Shown here: positions 24,074 to 31,602 of the stretch, piece after piece
Numbering within the stretch: the stretch's first letter is position 1
Layout: each line of letters starts with the position of its first letter
Source: Pseudomonadota bacterium
GTDB taxonomy: Bacteria; Pseudomonadota; Gammaproteobacteria; Steroidobacterales; Woeseiaceae
Assembly (NCBI GenBank): GCA_022572185.1
Contig: JACZWL010000033.1
Coordinates: 1-34,798, forward strand
DNA length: 34,798 nucleotides
Direction of reading: 5' to 3'
Position numbers and translations under genes: made by a program
The notes under the pieces: generated by a model
Seen by the model: only the letters and a program-made list of their open reading frames with translations
What the model was told of the DNA's origin: nothing
Databases searched by the model: none

Positions 24074-25249
24074 ATGAGCCGTGAAGCGTTCATACCGAGG
24101 GTGATAACAGCGGTGCTGTTGCTGGCCTGCGCTGCTCCGTTAACTGCTGCTGTCGACTACGCGAACGTGGTAATCGCTGACGCCCACGTCCATCTCCTAG
24201 ATTTTCTTCAGAATGGCGACCATCTGGAAAACGGGGAGATTGTTGAGAAGGTACCAGGCGCAGCTTTGCCTTCGGGCCAGCGAGGAAAACGGATCGAGGC
24301 CGTGCTCTGGGCGATGGACCGTGCGAACGTCAGCCACGCCCTAATTTCCGGAATGCCCTTCCTCAAGAAGTGGTCCGAAGACGACCCAGTCCGTCCGGGC
24401 TACTACCTCGATGCCACCTCACGTGTAGTGCTCGCCCGTGACACGGACTATCATGTTGCATTGGCAATCGAGGACTTCAAGCGTGAAGGCGGCGAGACTG
24501 CCCGCATACAACTCAAGCGTCTCTATCCCTGCGTGTCCGGGTTCGACAGCACCGACCTCGGCGCTGTGGACATGATTGCGAAACGAATGAAGGAGTTCCC
24601 CGGTGTGTTTAAATGCATCGGTGAGGTGATGTCGAGGCACGACGATCTCACAAACCTCACCACCGGAGAGCGTCCGCGTGCGAACCATCCAGCGCTCTTG
24701 CGGATTTTCGATTTCGCCGGGGAGCAGAGAATCCCTGTAAGCATCCGTCACAATATCGCGCCGGTCTCGCCTGGTGACAAACCCAAGAAGCCGCTATACT
24801 TAGCGGAGCTTCTCGACGCCTTCAACGAGTTCCCAGACACTACGTTTATCTGGTGCCACGCAGGGATCAGCCGACGCATCTTGGTCCGAGATTTAATCGG
24901 CCATCTGGACCGTGTACTAGCCGACCACCAGAATCACGTGATCATTGATCTCTCTTGGGTGGTCTACCCAAGTTACATCTTGCAGGACCTTGATGGCTGG
25001 TCCGCTCTGATCCGCAGGTACCCCAATAATTTTGTGATCGGCTCTGACGCCGTGGGAAGATTCGGCGACTACCCGGATCAGATCCGAATCTACGACGTCC
25101 TCTTCGATGCACTCGGGGACCTAGACCTCATCGAGAAGCTGGCCAGCCAAAATTTCCTCCGGATCATGCCGGATAATGGGGTTTCACTAGATATGGACTA
25201 CCATTACCCGGAGAAGAAATACAGTCGTCAGCCGATTACCCCTCCTTAA
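24074..25249 (+). CDS. Exported amidohydrolase-2-type metal-dependent hydrolase
   Basis: This protein of about 391 residues begins at the ATG at 24074, five bases after a strong GAGGAGG site. Frames opening at TTG 24047 or ATG 24050 lack such a site. A signal peptide (residues 1-26, 'LLLACAAPLTAA') is followed by a TIM-barrel hydrolase. Metal-binding His38 and His40 lie in 'ADAHVHLLDF', a later His in 'IWCHAGISRR', and the catalytic Asp in 'VIGSDAVGRFGD'. A Cys at residue 19 gives a poor lipobox, so soluble periplasmic export is likelier. The substrate is unknown; relatives hydrolyse or decarboxylate cyclic amides, lactones and aromatic acids. It is the only visible gene behind the GEMM riboswitch. 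Confidence 0.85.
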   Translation: MSREAFIPRVITAVLLLACAAPLTAAVDYANVVIADAHVHLLDFLQNGDHLENGEIVEKVPGAALPSGQRGKRIEAVLWAMDRANVSHALISGMPFLKKWSEDDPVRPGYYLDATSRVVLARDTDYHVALAIEDFKREGGETARIQLKRLYPCVSGFDSTDLGAVDMIAKRMKEFPGVFKCIGEVMSRHDDLTNLTTGERPRANHPALLRIFDFAGEQRIPVSIRHNIAPVSPGDKPKKPLYLAELLDAFNEFPDTTFIWCHAGISRRILVRDLIGHLDRVLADHQNHVIIDLSWVVYPSYILQDLDGWSALIRRYPNNFVIGSDAVGRFGDYPDQIRIYDVLFDALGDLDLIEKLASQNFLRIMPDNGVSLDMDYHYPEKKYSRQPITPP

Positions 25250-25292
25250 CGTTTGCTTTCGACGGCGATAACCGACATTCGTGCTAAACAAC

Positions 25293-25313
25293 ATCCGACA
25301 ATGCTTGTCGGAT
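25293..25313. terminator. Hairpin between convergent genes, possible terminator of the minus-strand gene
   Basis: ATCCGACAA, a TGC loop and TTGTCGGAT form a perfect 9-bp stem. Read on the minus strand the stem is followed by GTTGTTT, a moderately T-rich tail, so it would best terminate the 25346-25735 gene. It could also block read-through from the amidohydrolase. Confidence 0.5.
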
Positions 25314-25345
25314 CCGATCGCGACTACAACATGCCAGTTCGGCTA

Positions 25346-25735
25346 CTATTCGCGTCGGCCCTGTCCGCTGCCATGATCGCCGGGTCTGCCGCCGCGATCG
25401 CCGCGTTGTTTGCGCCTTTCCTGCATCGCTTCACGCTGTTCCGGTGTCATGGCTTCCCATTTGGCGCGCATTTCCGCGCGCTTTACATCGCGCTCTTCTG
25501 GCGTCATAGCTTCCCACTGGGCCCGTCTCAGTTCCCGCCTGGCTCGGTGCTCTTCCCGTTTTGCCTGTTTCTCTGCCTCTGAGAGGCTCTCCCAGGCAGC
25601 GCGACGTTCCTCACGTGTCACTTGACGGCCCTGTTCCGACGCAGCACCTTGATCGCTTTCCTGCGAATAGACCGCCAATGGCAATAAACAAAGGCACAGC
25701 GCCAAGGCCGCCAGAATCTTGCATGGTTTTTTCAC
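25346..25735 (-). CDS. Small secreted Arg/Glu-rich repeat protein
   Basis: This 129-residue protein has a signal peptide (about 1-24, cleavage near 'VYS-QES'). The mature part is highly charged, with about 60% Arg, Glu, Lys, Gln and Ala. It holds three spaced Trp-centred units: 'AWESLSEAEKQAKR' (47-60), 'QWEAMTPEERDVKR' (73-86) and 'KWEAMTPEQREAM' (92-104). The tail is Gly/Arg-rich and disordered. The pattern resembles DUF3106-type or Spy-like periplasmic helical proteins, but I cannot name a function. It starts with GTG, with GGAG 8 bases upstream, and is divergent from the lipoprotein gene at 25923. Confidence 0.78.
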   Translation of the reverse strand: MKKPCKILAALALCLCLLPLAVYSQESDQGAASEQGRQVTREERRAAWESLSEAEKQAKREEHRARRELRRAQWEAMTPEERDVKRAEMRAKWEAMTPEQREAMQERRKQRGDRGGRPGDHGSGQGRRE

Positions 25736-25922
25736 GGTTTTTCTCCACGAATCATTATTGACGAGTTACGCAGGCCCTAACGAACCGCCAAGTGGCCGGT
25801 TGACTGCCTTGACAGTTCTTGACTCATCTGATTGGGCACAGGGCGATTAATTCCGTTTCCTTCTGGGCGGACCGCGAAATATTGCGTATTCTGGGCGCCA
25901 CGTAGACATCAAGGAAACCGGG

Positions 25923-26546
25923 GTGCGACAAACGACCATCATGCGAGTCATACAGCTTTGTTTTTTGTTGCCGTTGGTGCTGTACGGTTGTGCCAGTCCC
26001 GAAGTATTGATACCGAAAAGTGCTGCGGTTCCGGCCGGTGTCGATTTTTCCGGGCAGTGGAAACTCCGTCCGGAGTCGACTCTGGACCAGCGTCGCATAA
26101 ACGAGGCAATCGATCGTACCGACGGTGTGGATAACACGACGATCATGCATGAAATGCTCAAGCAACAGAGAGCTGCCCGAGGTGGAATGCGTCGCGCCGG
26201 TGGAACCAAGGGAGGCCTTGTACACCTGTTCCTGGAAACGGGTGAATCGCTAAAGATTACGCAGACGCCCTACACATTGTTCATCAGCTTCGACAGGGCT
26301 GTTGTCGAAGAATATTCATTTGGCGAGAACAGACCTATTAATATCGGCGGAGCCAACGCATACAGGGTATCCGGATGGGATGGCAACGCGTACGTCATCG
26401 AAACGCTCGGCGAGAAGGGTATGAAGCTGACGGACCGCTACAGTCTTGCGGACGATAATAAGCGCCTGATACGGCGCATCACATTGCGAAGCAAGGAATT
26501 GGAAGAGGTAACGATCGTTCAGGAATTCGACCGGCAAAGCAACTGA
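25923..26546 (+). CDS. Lipoprotein of unknown function
   Basis: This 207-residue protein has a lipoprotein signal peptide with lipobox L-Y-G-C (Cys23), predicted to be lipidated and sorted to the outer membrane because the residues after Cys are Ala-Ser. The mature domain starts 'GVDFSGQWKLRPEST', a lipocalin-like opening, and is mostly beta-strand by pattern ('ESLKITQTPYTLFISFDR'; 'RRITLRSKELEEVTIVQEF'). I do not recognise the family. GTG at 25923 is preferred because AAGGA lies 7 bases upstream; the ATG at 25941 has none. Confidence 0.75.
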   Translation: MRQTTIMRVIQLCFLLPLVLYGCASPEVLIPKSAAVPAGVDFSGQWKLRPESTLDQRRINEAIDRTDGVDNTTIMHEMLKQQRAARGGMRRAGGTKGGLVHLFLETGESLKITQTPYTLFISFDRAVVEEYSFGENRPINIGGANAYRVSGWDGNAYVIETLGEKGMKLTDRYSLADDNKRLIRRITLRSKELEEVTIVQEFDRQSN

Positions 26547-26560
26547 TCTCGGTCCCTTGA

Positions 26561-27328
26561 TCAGCCGTCAGCGTTGCCTCTTAAATCGAGTACTTTTCTG
26601 GATTCGTCCATGAGGCTCAACAACGCATCCTGCATTTTCACTCTGTGTACTTCGAGTTCGCCGAGCGGCGTGTCGCCCGGAACAACGTAGGGTTCTCCGA
26701 TGGCGATTACAACACGGGCAAATGGCTTCGGGATCATCATTTTGTCCCAGCCCGTCAGATGCCAGGTACGGTCAGCGGCACAGGCCATAGGTACAAGAGG
26801 CGCCTCCGAAATCCTCGCCATCAGTATATTGCCCGCTTTGAATTCGAATGGCGGACCGTTCGGCCCATCAGGCGTCATGATGATGGACCTGCCTCTTTTC
26901 AGCGCAGCGTGCATGTCGCGCATGACGAGCGCCCCGGTTTGATTGGCTGACCCGCGAATAATATCAGCGCCCCAGGCGCCAGCGATTCGTGCCGGTATTT
27001 CACCGTCGACGGAGGCGGAAATGAGAATGCTCACCTCAAAACCCTTGTTTATCCATTGTCGGATCACGTTGGCACATAGCTGGTGCTGTTGGTGCCAATA
27101 GCAGGGAATGCACGCCGTTTTATCGGCGATAAGTCGCTCACTGACATCTGCGCCGATAATTTTCTCGACGCGATAGCTGTGCCAAAGTAACGCCAGCAGT
27201 CCACGCAACAACGGCGTCAAAAGGCGGTACAGAAACCGGCGGCCGGCCGACATTTTTCGGGCTGAAGCCGCACTCCGCCTGGCTTCGACGTTGCTGAAGT
27301 CTGTTTTCGGCTCCGGCTTCTTGGTCAT
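26561..27328 (-). CDS. DUF374-type lysophospholipid acyltransferase family protein
   Basis: This protein of about 255 residues starts at the ATG at 27328 after AGGGAA; the frame runs open 135 bases further upstream without a ribosome site. DUF374 features are 'CYWHQQHQL' (76-84), 'VSILISASVDGEIPARI' (99-115), 'IRGS' (124-127) and 'TPDGPNGP' (152-159). A membrane-associating helix lies near residues 33-50. The superfamily transfers acyl chains to glycerolipids or lipid A-like acceptors at the inner membrane, and the exact acceptor is unknown. It is divergent from the fatty-acyl-AMP ligase/KAS III pair, which suggests a shared lipid pathway. Confidence 0.85.
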   Translation of the reverse strand: MTKKPEPKTDFSNVEARRSAASARKMSAGRRFLYRLLTPLLRGLLALLWHSYRVEKIIGADVSERLIADKTACIPCYWHQQHQLCANVIRQWINKGFEVSILISASVDGEIPARIAGAWGADIIRGSANQTGALVMRDMHAALKRGRSIIMTPDGPNGPPFEFKAGNILMARISEAPLVPMACAADRTWHLTGWDKMMIPKPFARVVIAIGEPYVVPGDTPLGELEVHRVKMQDALLSLMDESRKVLDLRGNADG

Positions 27329-27533
27329 GATCGTTCCCTGTGGATCGAGCCTGGCATGCCCCGACCCTGGTGCTGCCAAGTCTTGCCTGGCGAGCGAGTT
27401 TGCGGTATCGGTTTGCTGCTGGTCAATGTAATATTGCGCCTGCCTTGAGACCGGCTTGCCCAAATAACCATTCTATTCATGACCGACCTGCCTGTGCATT
27501 CCGGTGTCCTACGGGGCCCGATGGATAGCTCGT

Positions 27534-27547
27534 ACCTGCGAGCAGGT
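27534..27547. promoter_or_regulatory. 14-base dyad in the acyltransferase/AMP-ligase divergent region
   Basis: ACCTGC and GCAGGT flank a GA centre, forming a perfect dyad 56 bases before the AMP-ligase start. It may be an operator. The 27329-27602 gap holds no gene and no convincing promoter hexamers. Confidence 0.25.
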
Positions 27548-27602
27548 CCACCACGCTCTTGTGCCCGCTGGTATTGAGCTCGATCTCCATCAGGCATTTT
27601 CC

Positions 27603-29537
27603 ATGAAACTCTACGACACGCTTGCCGATATGCTGGAGGAGGGTCGCGGCAAAGACCGCCAAGTCCTGCTCATCGACGGCGAAAAGGACGAGAGCAGGAT
27701 TGCCTATGCCGACCTGTGGGACAGGGCACTTTTGTTCCTGGGCAGCATGCAAGAGCGTGGCATGCAGCCCGGCGACGAGATTGTCGTCTTTACCAAATCG
27801 AACGAGCGTTTTCTGATCGCGTTCTGGGCTGCAATTCTCGGCGGTATTGTGCCGGTCCCGGTGGCCGTCGGCATCAGCGATGAACACCGTTTGAAACTGT
27901 TCAGAATCCTCAGCCAGTTACGCAACGGCACACTGTATACGGACCAGGGTTTGCTGGATCGCCTGCTTGAGTTTGCGGACTCGGAGGATTTGCCGGATGT
28001 CAGGAAGACACTCGAGTCCAATACGCTTCTGGAAAGCGAAACAGGCGCCAGTTCGGCCGGTGAAATTGCCAGGCTGGACCCCGACACCCTCGCATTCATT
28101 CAGTACTCGTCCGGCTCGACGAGTGACCCAAAAGGCATCCGCCTGACGCACCGGAATCTGACCACCAATATTCGCGCCAGTATTGAACGGCTCGAATGGA
28201 ACGAGAACGACCAGAGCCTGAGCTGGATGCCGTTAACCCATGATATGGGGCTTATCGGCATGCACCTGACGACATTTGCGGCCGGCATGAATCAGGCCGT
28301 GATGGATACCAGTCTCTTTGTGCGCAGGCCGTTGCTCTGGTTGAGCAAGGCCAGCGAGCTTCGCGCCACACAATTGTGCTCACCCAACTTCGGCTACAAA
28401 CACTTTCTGAAATTGTTCAAACGAAAAGGGCTGGACAATCTCGATTTATCGGCCGTCAAACTCATCCTGAACGGCGCGGAACCAATTTCCTACGAGCTGT
28501 GTGAGGAGTTTCTGTCAATGCTCGCACCATACGGTCTGCGACGGTCCGCAATGTTTCCGGTATACGGCCTTGCGGAAGCAACGGTTGGCGTCACGTATCC
28601 AAAGCCGGGATCCGAGTATTCGAGAATTACTGTCAACCGACACAGCCTGCGAATCGGATCAGCCTTCGAACCGACCGATCCGGAAGACGCAGACTCAATC
28701 AGCTTTATCAAAGTCGGTACGCCAATACGCGATTGTGATGTGCGCATTACTGACGATGACGACAAACCACTGGCAGACGGACTGATTGGCAATATCCACA
28801 TTCGCGGTGGCAACGTCACCGAAGGTCTCTATCACAACGATGAAGAGCAGGCGAAGATGTATGCGGAGGACGGCTGGTTGCGAACGGGGGATTGCGGCGT
28901 CTTCGCGCACGGCCAACTCGTCATTACCGGGCGATCCAAAGACATCATGATCGTCAACGGGCAGAACTATTATCCTCACGATATTGAAGAAGTTGCGGCG
29001 CAGGTGGATGGTCTTGAACTCGGCAAAGTGGTCGTTGCCGGCGTCACTACCCGGCAAAGTCAGACCGAGGAGTTGCTGGTTTTTGTGTTGTACAGAAAAG
29101 ACCCGGACTCGTTCATGCATTTGGCCGGACAAGTCCGCGCAATCATCGGTTCGCATGTCGGTATCGAGGTCGATCACGTGATACCGGTCTCACGCGTACC
29201 CAAGACCACGAGCGGCAAAATCCAGCGCAGCCATTTGACAGACGCCTATCTCGATGGCGAGTTTGATTCGGTGCTGCTGAAAGCCGAGCCGGATTTGCCG
29301 GACGCCGAAGCGGTCGATGATGATCCGGTGATCGCGCAGTTAATCGCGATTTGCCGGGAGTTCGCCCGAGACCTTATTGTCGGCCCCGACGATAATCTGT
29401 TCGAAGTTGGCATGAGCTCCCTGACATTGACGGAAATCGTCCTGGCGCTGGATGAGCAATATCCGGGTAAGGTTGATATCAATGATCTCTTTGATTACCC
29501 CACGATCCGGGAGTTGTCCGAGTTCGTTCGCCGTTAG
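27603..29537 (+). CDS. Fatty-acyl-AMP ligase with C-terminal acyl carrier domain
   Basis: This 644-residue fusion has an adenylating domain (about 1-550) with the P-loop-like 'YSSGSTSDPKG' (168-178), 'LPLTHDMGLIG'-type motif, 'VYGLAEATVGV', 'GWLRTGDCG', and the C-terminal catalytic Lys in 'TTSGKIQRS'. A carrier domain follows (about 565-644), with the phosphopantetheine Ser606 in 'FEVGMSSL'. Such proteins activate a fatty acid as acyl-AMP and load it on their own carrier, avoiding CoA. I start at the ATG at 27603, where the conserved domain begins, because the longer frame from 27504 adds non-conserved residues. The Shine-Dalgarno is weak. A KAS III follows 40 bases downstream. Confidence 0.85.
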   Translation: MKLYDTLADMLEEGRGKDRQVLLIDGEKDESRIAYADLWDRALLFLGSMQERGMQPGDEIVVFTKSNERFLIAFWAAILGGIVPVPVAVGISDEHRLKLFRILSQLRNGTLYTDQGLLDRLLEFADSEDLPDVRKTLESNTLLESETGASSAGEIARLDPDTLAFIQYSSGSTSDPKGIRLTHRNLTTNIRASIERLEWNENDQSLSWMPLTHDMGLIGMHLTTFAAGMNQAVMDTSLFVRRPLLWLSKASELRATQLCSPNFGYKHFLKLFKRKGLDNLDLSAVKLILNGAEPISYELCEEFLSMLAPYGLRRSAMFPVYGLAEATVGVTYPKPGSEYSRITVNRHSLRIGSAFEPTDPEDADSISFIKVGTPIRDCDVRITDDDDKPLADGLIGNIHIRGGNVTEGLYHNDEEQAKMYAEDGWLRTGDCGVFAHGQLVITGRSKDIMIVNGQNYYPHDIEEVAAQVDGLELGKVVVAGVTTRQSQTEELLVFVLYRKDPDSFMHLAGQVRAIIGSHVGIEVDHVIPVSRVPKTTSGKIQRSHLTDAYLDGEFDSVLLKAEPDLPDAEAVDDDPVIAQLIAICREFARDLIVGPDDNLFEVGMSSLTLTEIVLALDEQYPGKVDINDLFDYPTIRELSEFVRR

Positions 29538-29577
29538 GCGGAACCGTTTCGGCGACAGCAGCTGAGGATAAGCCATT

Positions 29578-30546
29578 ATGACGTTCTCAAGAATCGCGGG
29601 TACGGGCGGCTATTTGCCCGAGCGCGTCATGCACAACAAAGAGTTCGAGAAACTTGTCGATACGTCCGATGAGTGGATACGCGAGCGCACTGGCATAAAG
29701 AGACGGCATCTGGCGGCCGATAACGAAACGACCTCCGATATGGGGCTGGCGGCGGCGCGCAAGGCGATCGATGCCGCAGACGTTGCCGTCTCCGATATCG
29801 ACCTGATCATCGTGGCGACGACGACGCCCGATAAAGTTTTCCCCAGCACGGCATGCATAGTACAACGCCGATTGAAGCTGCATACGATTCCCGCGTTCGA
29901 CATCCATGCGGCGTGCTCCGGTTTCATATACGGGCTGGACGTGGCCAACCGGTTCATCCGCACGGGCGGCGCGACCAATGCGCTGGTCATCGGCTCGGAA
30001 ACTTACTCGAGGATCATTGACTGGAGCGACCGAGGCACCTGCGTATTATTCGGTGATGGAGCAGGCGCGATGGTGCTCACCGCCGCCGGCGAGCCGGGCA
30101 TCATGTCGACTCACATTCATGCGGACGGAGCATTCGAAGAGGCCTTGCACGTACCGGCCGGAATCTCATCCGGTTACGACGCTATTCGAACCGAGAGTGC
30201 GTTTATTCAAATGAAAGGCCACGAGGTGTTCAAGAAAGCCGTTAGTACGATGGGCTCGATCGCAAAAGAAACGCTTTCAGCAAACAACGTGGACAAGCAC
30301 GACATCGCCTGGCTCATCCCGCATCAGGCCAATCTGCGCATCATCAAGGCCGCGGCCAAGAAACTCGATTTGCCAATGGATCGTGTCGTCGTAACCGTCG
30401 ATGAGCACGCCAACACATCGAGCGCGTCAATCCCCCTGGCACTCGACGTGGCCATACGCGACGGACGGATAAAACGGGGTGAACTTCTGCTTTTCGAGGC
30501 GTTCGGCGCCGGCTTCACCTGGGGCTCCGTGCTGGTCCGCTACTGA
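29578..30546 (+). CDS. 3-oxoacyl-ACP synthase III (KAS III/FabH-like)
   Basis: At 322 residues it has the full KAS III catalytic triad: Cys113 in 'HAACSGF', His249 in 'IPHQANLR' and Asn279 in 'EHANTSSAS', plus 'FGDGAGAMVL' (158-167). Classical FabH condenses acetyl-CoA with malonyl-ACP. Placed next to an acyl-AMP ligase with its own carrier and away from other fab genes, this copy may instead extend or condense the loaded acyl chain. The symbol fabH is withheld for that reason. GAGGA lies about 10 bases before the ATG. It is very likely co-transcribed with the upstream gene. Confidence 0.92.
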   Translation: MTFSRIAGTGGYLPERVMHNKEFEKLVDTSDEWIRERTGIKRRHLAADNETTSDMGLAAARKAIDAADVAVSDIDLIIVATTTPDKVFPSTACIVQRRLKLHTIPAFDIHAACSGFIYGLDVANRFIRTGGATNALVIGSETYSRIIDWSDRGTCVLFGDGAGAMVLTAAGEPGIMSTHIHADGAFEEALHVPAGISSGYDAIRTESAFIQMKGHEVFKKAVSTMGSIAKETLSANNVDKHDIAWLIPHQANLRIIKAAAKKLDLPMDRVVVTVDEHANTSSASIPLALDVAIRDGRIKRGELLLFEAFGAGFTWGSVLVRY

Positions 30547-30866
30547 TTCTATCGCGCAGACTCCAAGGCACCGGTATTGCCGGCAATCCGCGCCGTGCGA
30601 ATCCCGGTATCAGTGGCCCTGCGCGAGTTGTAAGGAACCGACCCTCGGTCGGGCAGGGTGACTGCCCATGCGCGCCGGCAGCCGGCAGATTTTCGATCAT
30701 CTAGCATAATAGTTCACCGTAGGAAAGCAATAGAACTTATTGTTTTTAAAGATATTATTTCTTTCTTAGCGATTACTGTTAGAATGTCGCCGACAAAAAA
30801 GAGCACAGACGACTGTGCCAACAACAAGAACCAGAAAACCAACGATAATAAGTTAAGGGGAAAAAA
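30547..30866. other. 320-base spacer with tandem hairpins and an AT-rich promoter zone
   Basis: The left half is GC-rich and has two hairpins that share bases: CCGACC/GGTCGG (30638-30652, 3-base loop) and GGGCAG/CTGCCC (30651-30667, 5-base loop). Both cannot form fully at once. The right half (30706-30860) is AT-rich with TATTAT (30753-30758) and TAGAAT (30780-30785) as possible -10 elements for the downstream gene, but no clear -35. No gene is seen. Confidence 0.45.
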
Positions 30867-31175
30867 ATGGACGCCAGTAAAATCATTAGGCTCGTGGCGG
30901 TGCTCGTCGCGATCGTGGCTGCTTTCGTCGCGATTCCCGAAGAAGCGGCAATCATCGCAGTACTGGGCTTGGTCGCCGGCTATTTCATTGAAGAGGAACG
31001 TGCCACAGCATTCCTGGTCATGGCATTGGCATTGTATATGGTAAGCGGTGCGCTGGGCCCGATCTGGGTAATCGGTGAGTACCTGACAGCAATCCTTGCA
31101 AGCCTCAGCTCACTCGTCAATGCAGCAGCCTGTACGGTCATTGGCGTCGGGATATACAACAGACTGAAACCGTAA
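30867..31175 (+). CDS. Small three-helix inner-membrane protein, unknown function
   Basis: This 102-residue protein begins at an ATG seven bases after AAGGGG, a strong ribosome site. It has hydrophobic segments at about 7-23 and 25-40 (possibly one hairpin), 47-68 and 72-96, with a short charged loop 'FIEEERA' (41-47) and a basic C terminus 'YNRLKP'. I do not recognise the family. It has its own AT-rich upstream region and a clean terminator right after it, so it is a stand-alone transcription unit. Real coding status is supported by the ribosome site, helix pattern and terminator. Confidence 0.75.
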   Translation: MDASKIIRLVAVLVAIVAAFVAIPEEAAIIAVLGLVAGYFIEEERATAFLVMALALYMVSGALGPIWVIGEYLTAILASLSSLVNAAACTVIGVGIYNRLKP

Positions 31176-31198
31176 GGGTTTTGCAGGCCCAAAAGACC

Positions 31199-31225
31199 AG
31201 GCCCGCGATAGCGGGCCTTTTCTTT
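31199..31225 (+). terminator. Rho-independent terminator of the small membrane protein gene
   Basis: AGGCCCGC, a GATA loop and GCGGGCCT make a perfect 8-bp stem followed by TTTTCTTT. It sits 24 bases after the stop codon. Confidence 0.85.
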
Positions 31226-31319
31226 CGGGCCCCAAACCGCGACAGATACAGGCCCGCAAAGGAAGCAAATGCTGTGCGGATGTGACATAAATGATCGAAA
31301 TAGAAGCTCAGCGGCGAAA

Positions 31320-31343
31320 AAAGTGTGACGCGTGTCACACTTT
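31320..31343. promoter_or_regulatory. CRP-type operator, perfect dyad
   Basis: Two 10-base arms, AAAGTGTGAC and GTCACACTTT, flank GCGT and are perfect inverted repeats. Inside lies TGTGA, six bases, TCACA, the CRP/Vfr consensus core. Its centre (31331.5) is exactly 41.5 bases before the start predicted from the -10 at 31361, the class II activator position. Confidence 0.8.
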
Positions 31344-31360
31344 CGCCACCTGACCGTCTC

Positions 31361-31366
31361 TATACT
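31361..31366 (+). promoter_or_regulatory. -10 element of a CRP-class-II promoter
   Basis: TATACT matches the consensus at five of six positions. The -35 region is covered by the CRP-type dyad and has no good hexamer of its own, as usual for activator-dependent class II promoters. Predicted start is about 31373. Confidence 0.6.
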
Positions 31367-31379
31367 GCGACATTAGTGA

Positions 31380-31399
31380 CTGTCGCCATACAGCGACAG
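31380..31399 (+). promoter_or_regulatory. Dyad in the leader of the small acidic protein gene
   Basis: CTGTCGC and GCGACAG form a perfect 7-bp stem with a 6-base loop at about +8 to +27. A third copy of the half element (TGCGACA) lies at 31366-31372, overlapping the promoter. It could be a repressor operator or an RNA hairpin close to the start codon. Confidence 0.4.
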
Positions 31400-31413
31400 A
31401 ATTGCTTAAGAAG

Positions 31414-31602
31414 ATGAGAATTATTACAAAAAACAAGGGAATGGACAGTCCGTTATCAGAAACCAACGTAGCGCGGAAGCTTTCCGAGATCCAGAAGCGC
31501 TGCAATGAACTCATGGAAGAGCCGGATGCGCTGACAGACCTGCGCCTCGAGGATGCGGATACGATCATCGACACCGGTGATCCGTACAATCACCTGAAAT
31601 AG
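31414..31602 (+). CDS. Small acidic cytosolic protein, unknown function
   Basis: This protein of 62 residues starts at the ATG at 31414. A TTG start at 31402 (66 residues) is also possible; neither has a strong Shine-Dalgarno, though AAGAAG lies directly upstream of the ATG. The middle is a predicted amphipathic helix ('VARKLSEIQKRCNELMEE') and the C-terminal part is acidic ('LRLEDADTIIDTGDPYNHLK'). There is no signal peptide or known motif. Coding status rests mainly on the well-formed CRP-type promoter immediately upstream and the helix pattern. Confidence 0.6.
   Translation: MRIITKNKGMDSPLSETNVARKLSEIQKRCNELMEEPDALTDLRLEDADTIIDTGDPYNHLK

Noticed and set aside
27329-27463. 45-codon upstream extension of the DUF374 acyltransferase
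   Set aside because: There is no ribosome site and no family similarity, and AGGGAA precedes the inner ATG.
27504-27602. 33-codon upstream extension of the acyl-AMP ligase
   Set aside because: The extra residues are not domain-like and the region contains a dyad that looks regulatory.
30547-30720. Possible tRNA or structured RNA gene after KAS III
   Set aside because: No cloverleaf, T-loop or CCA-like arrangement could be fitted; only the short competing hairpins are visible.
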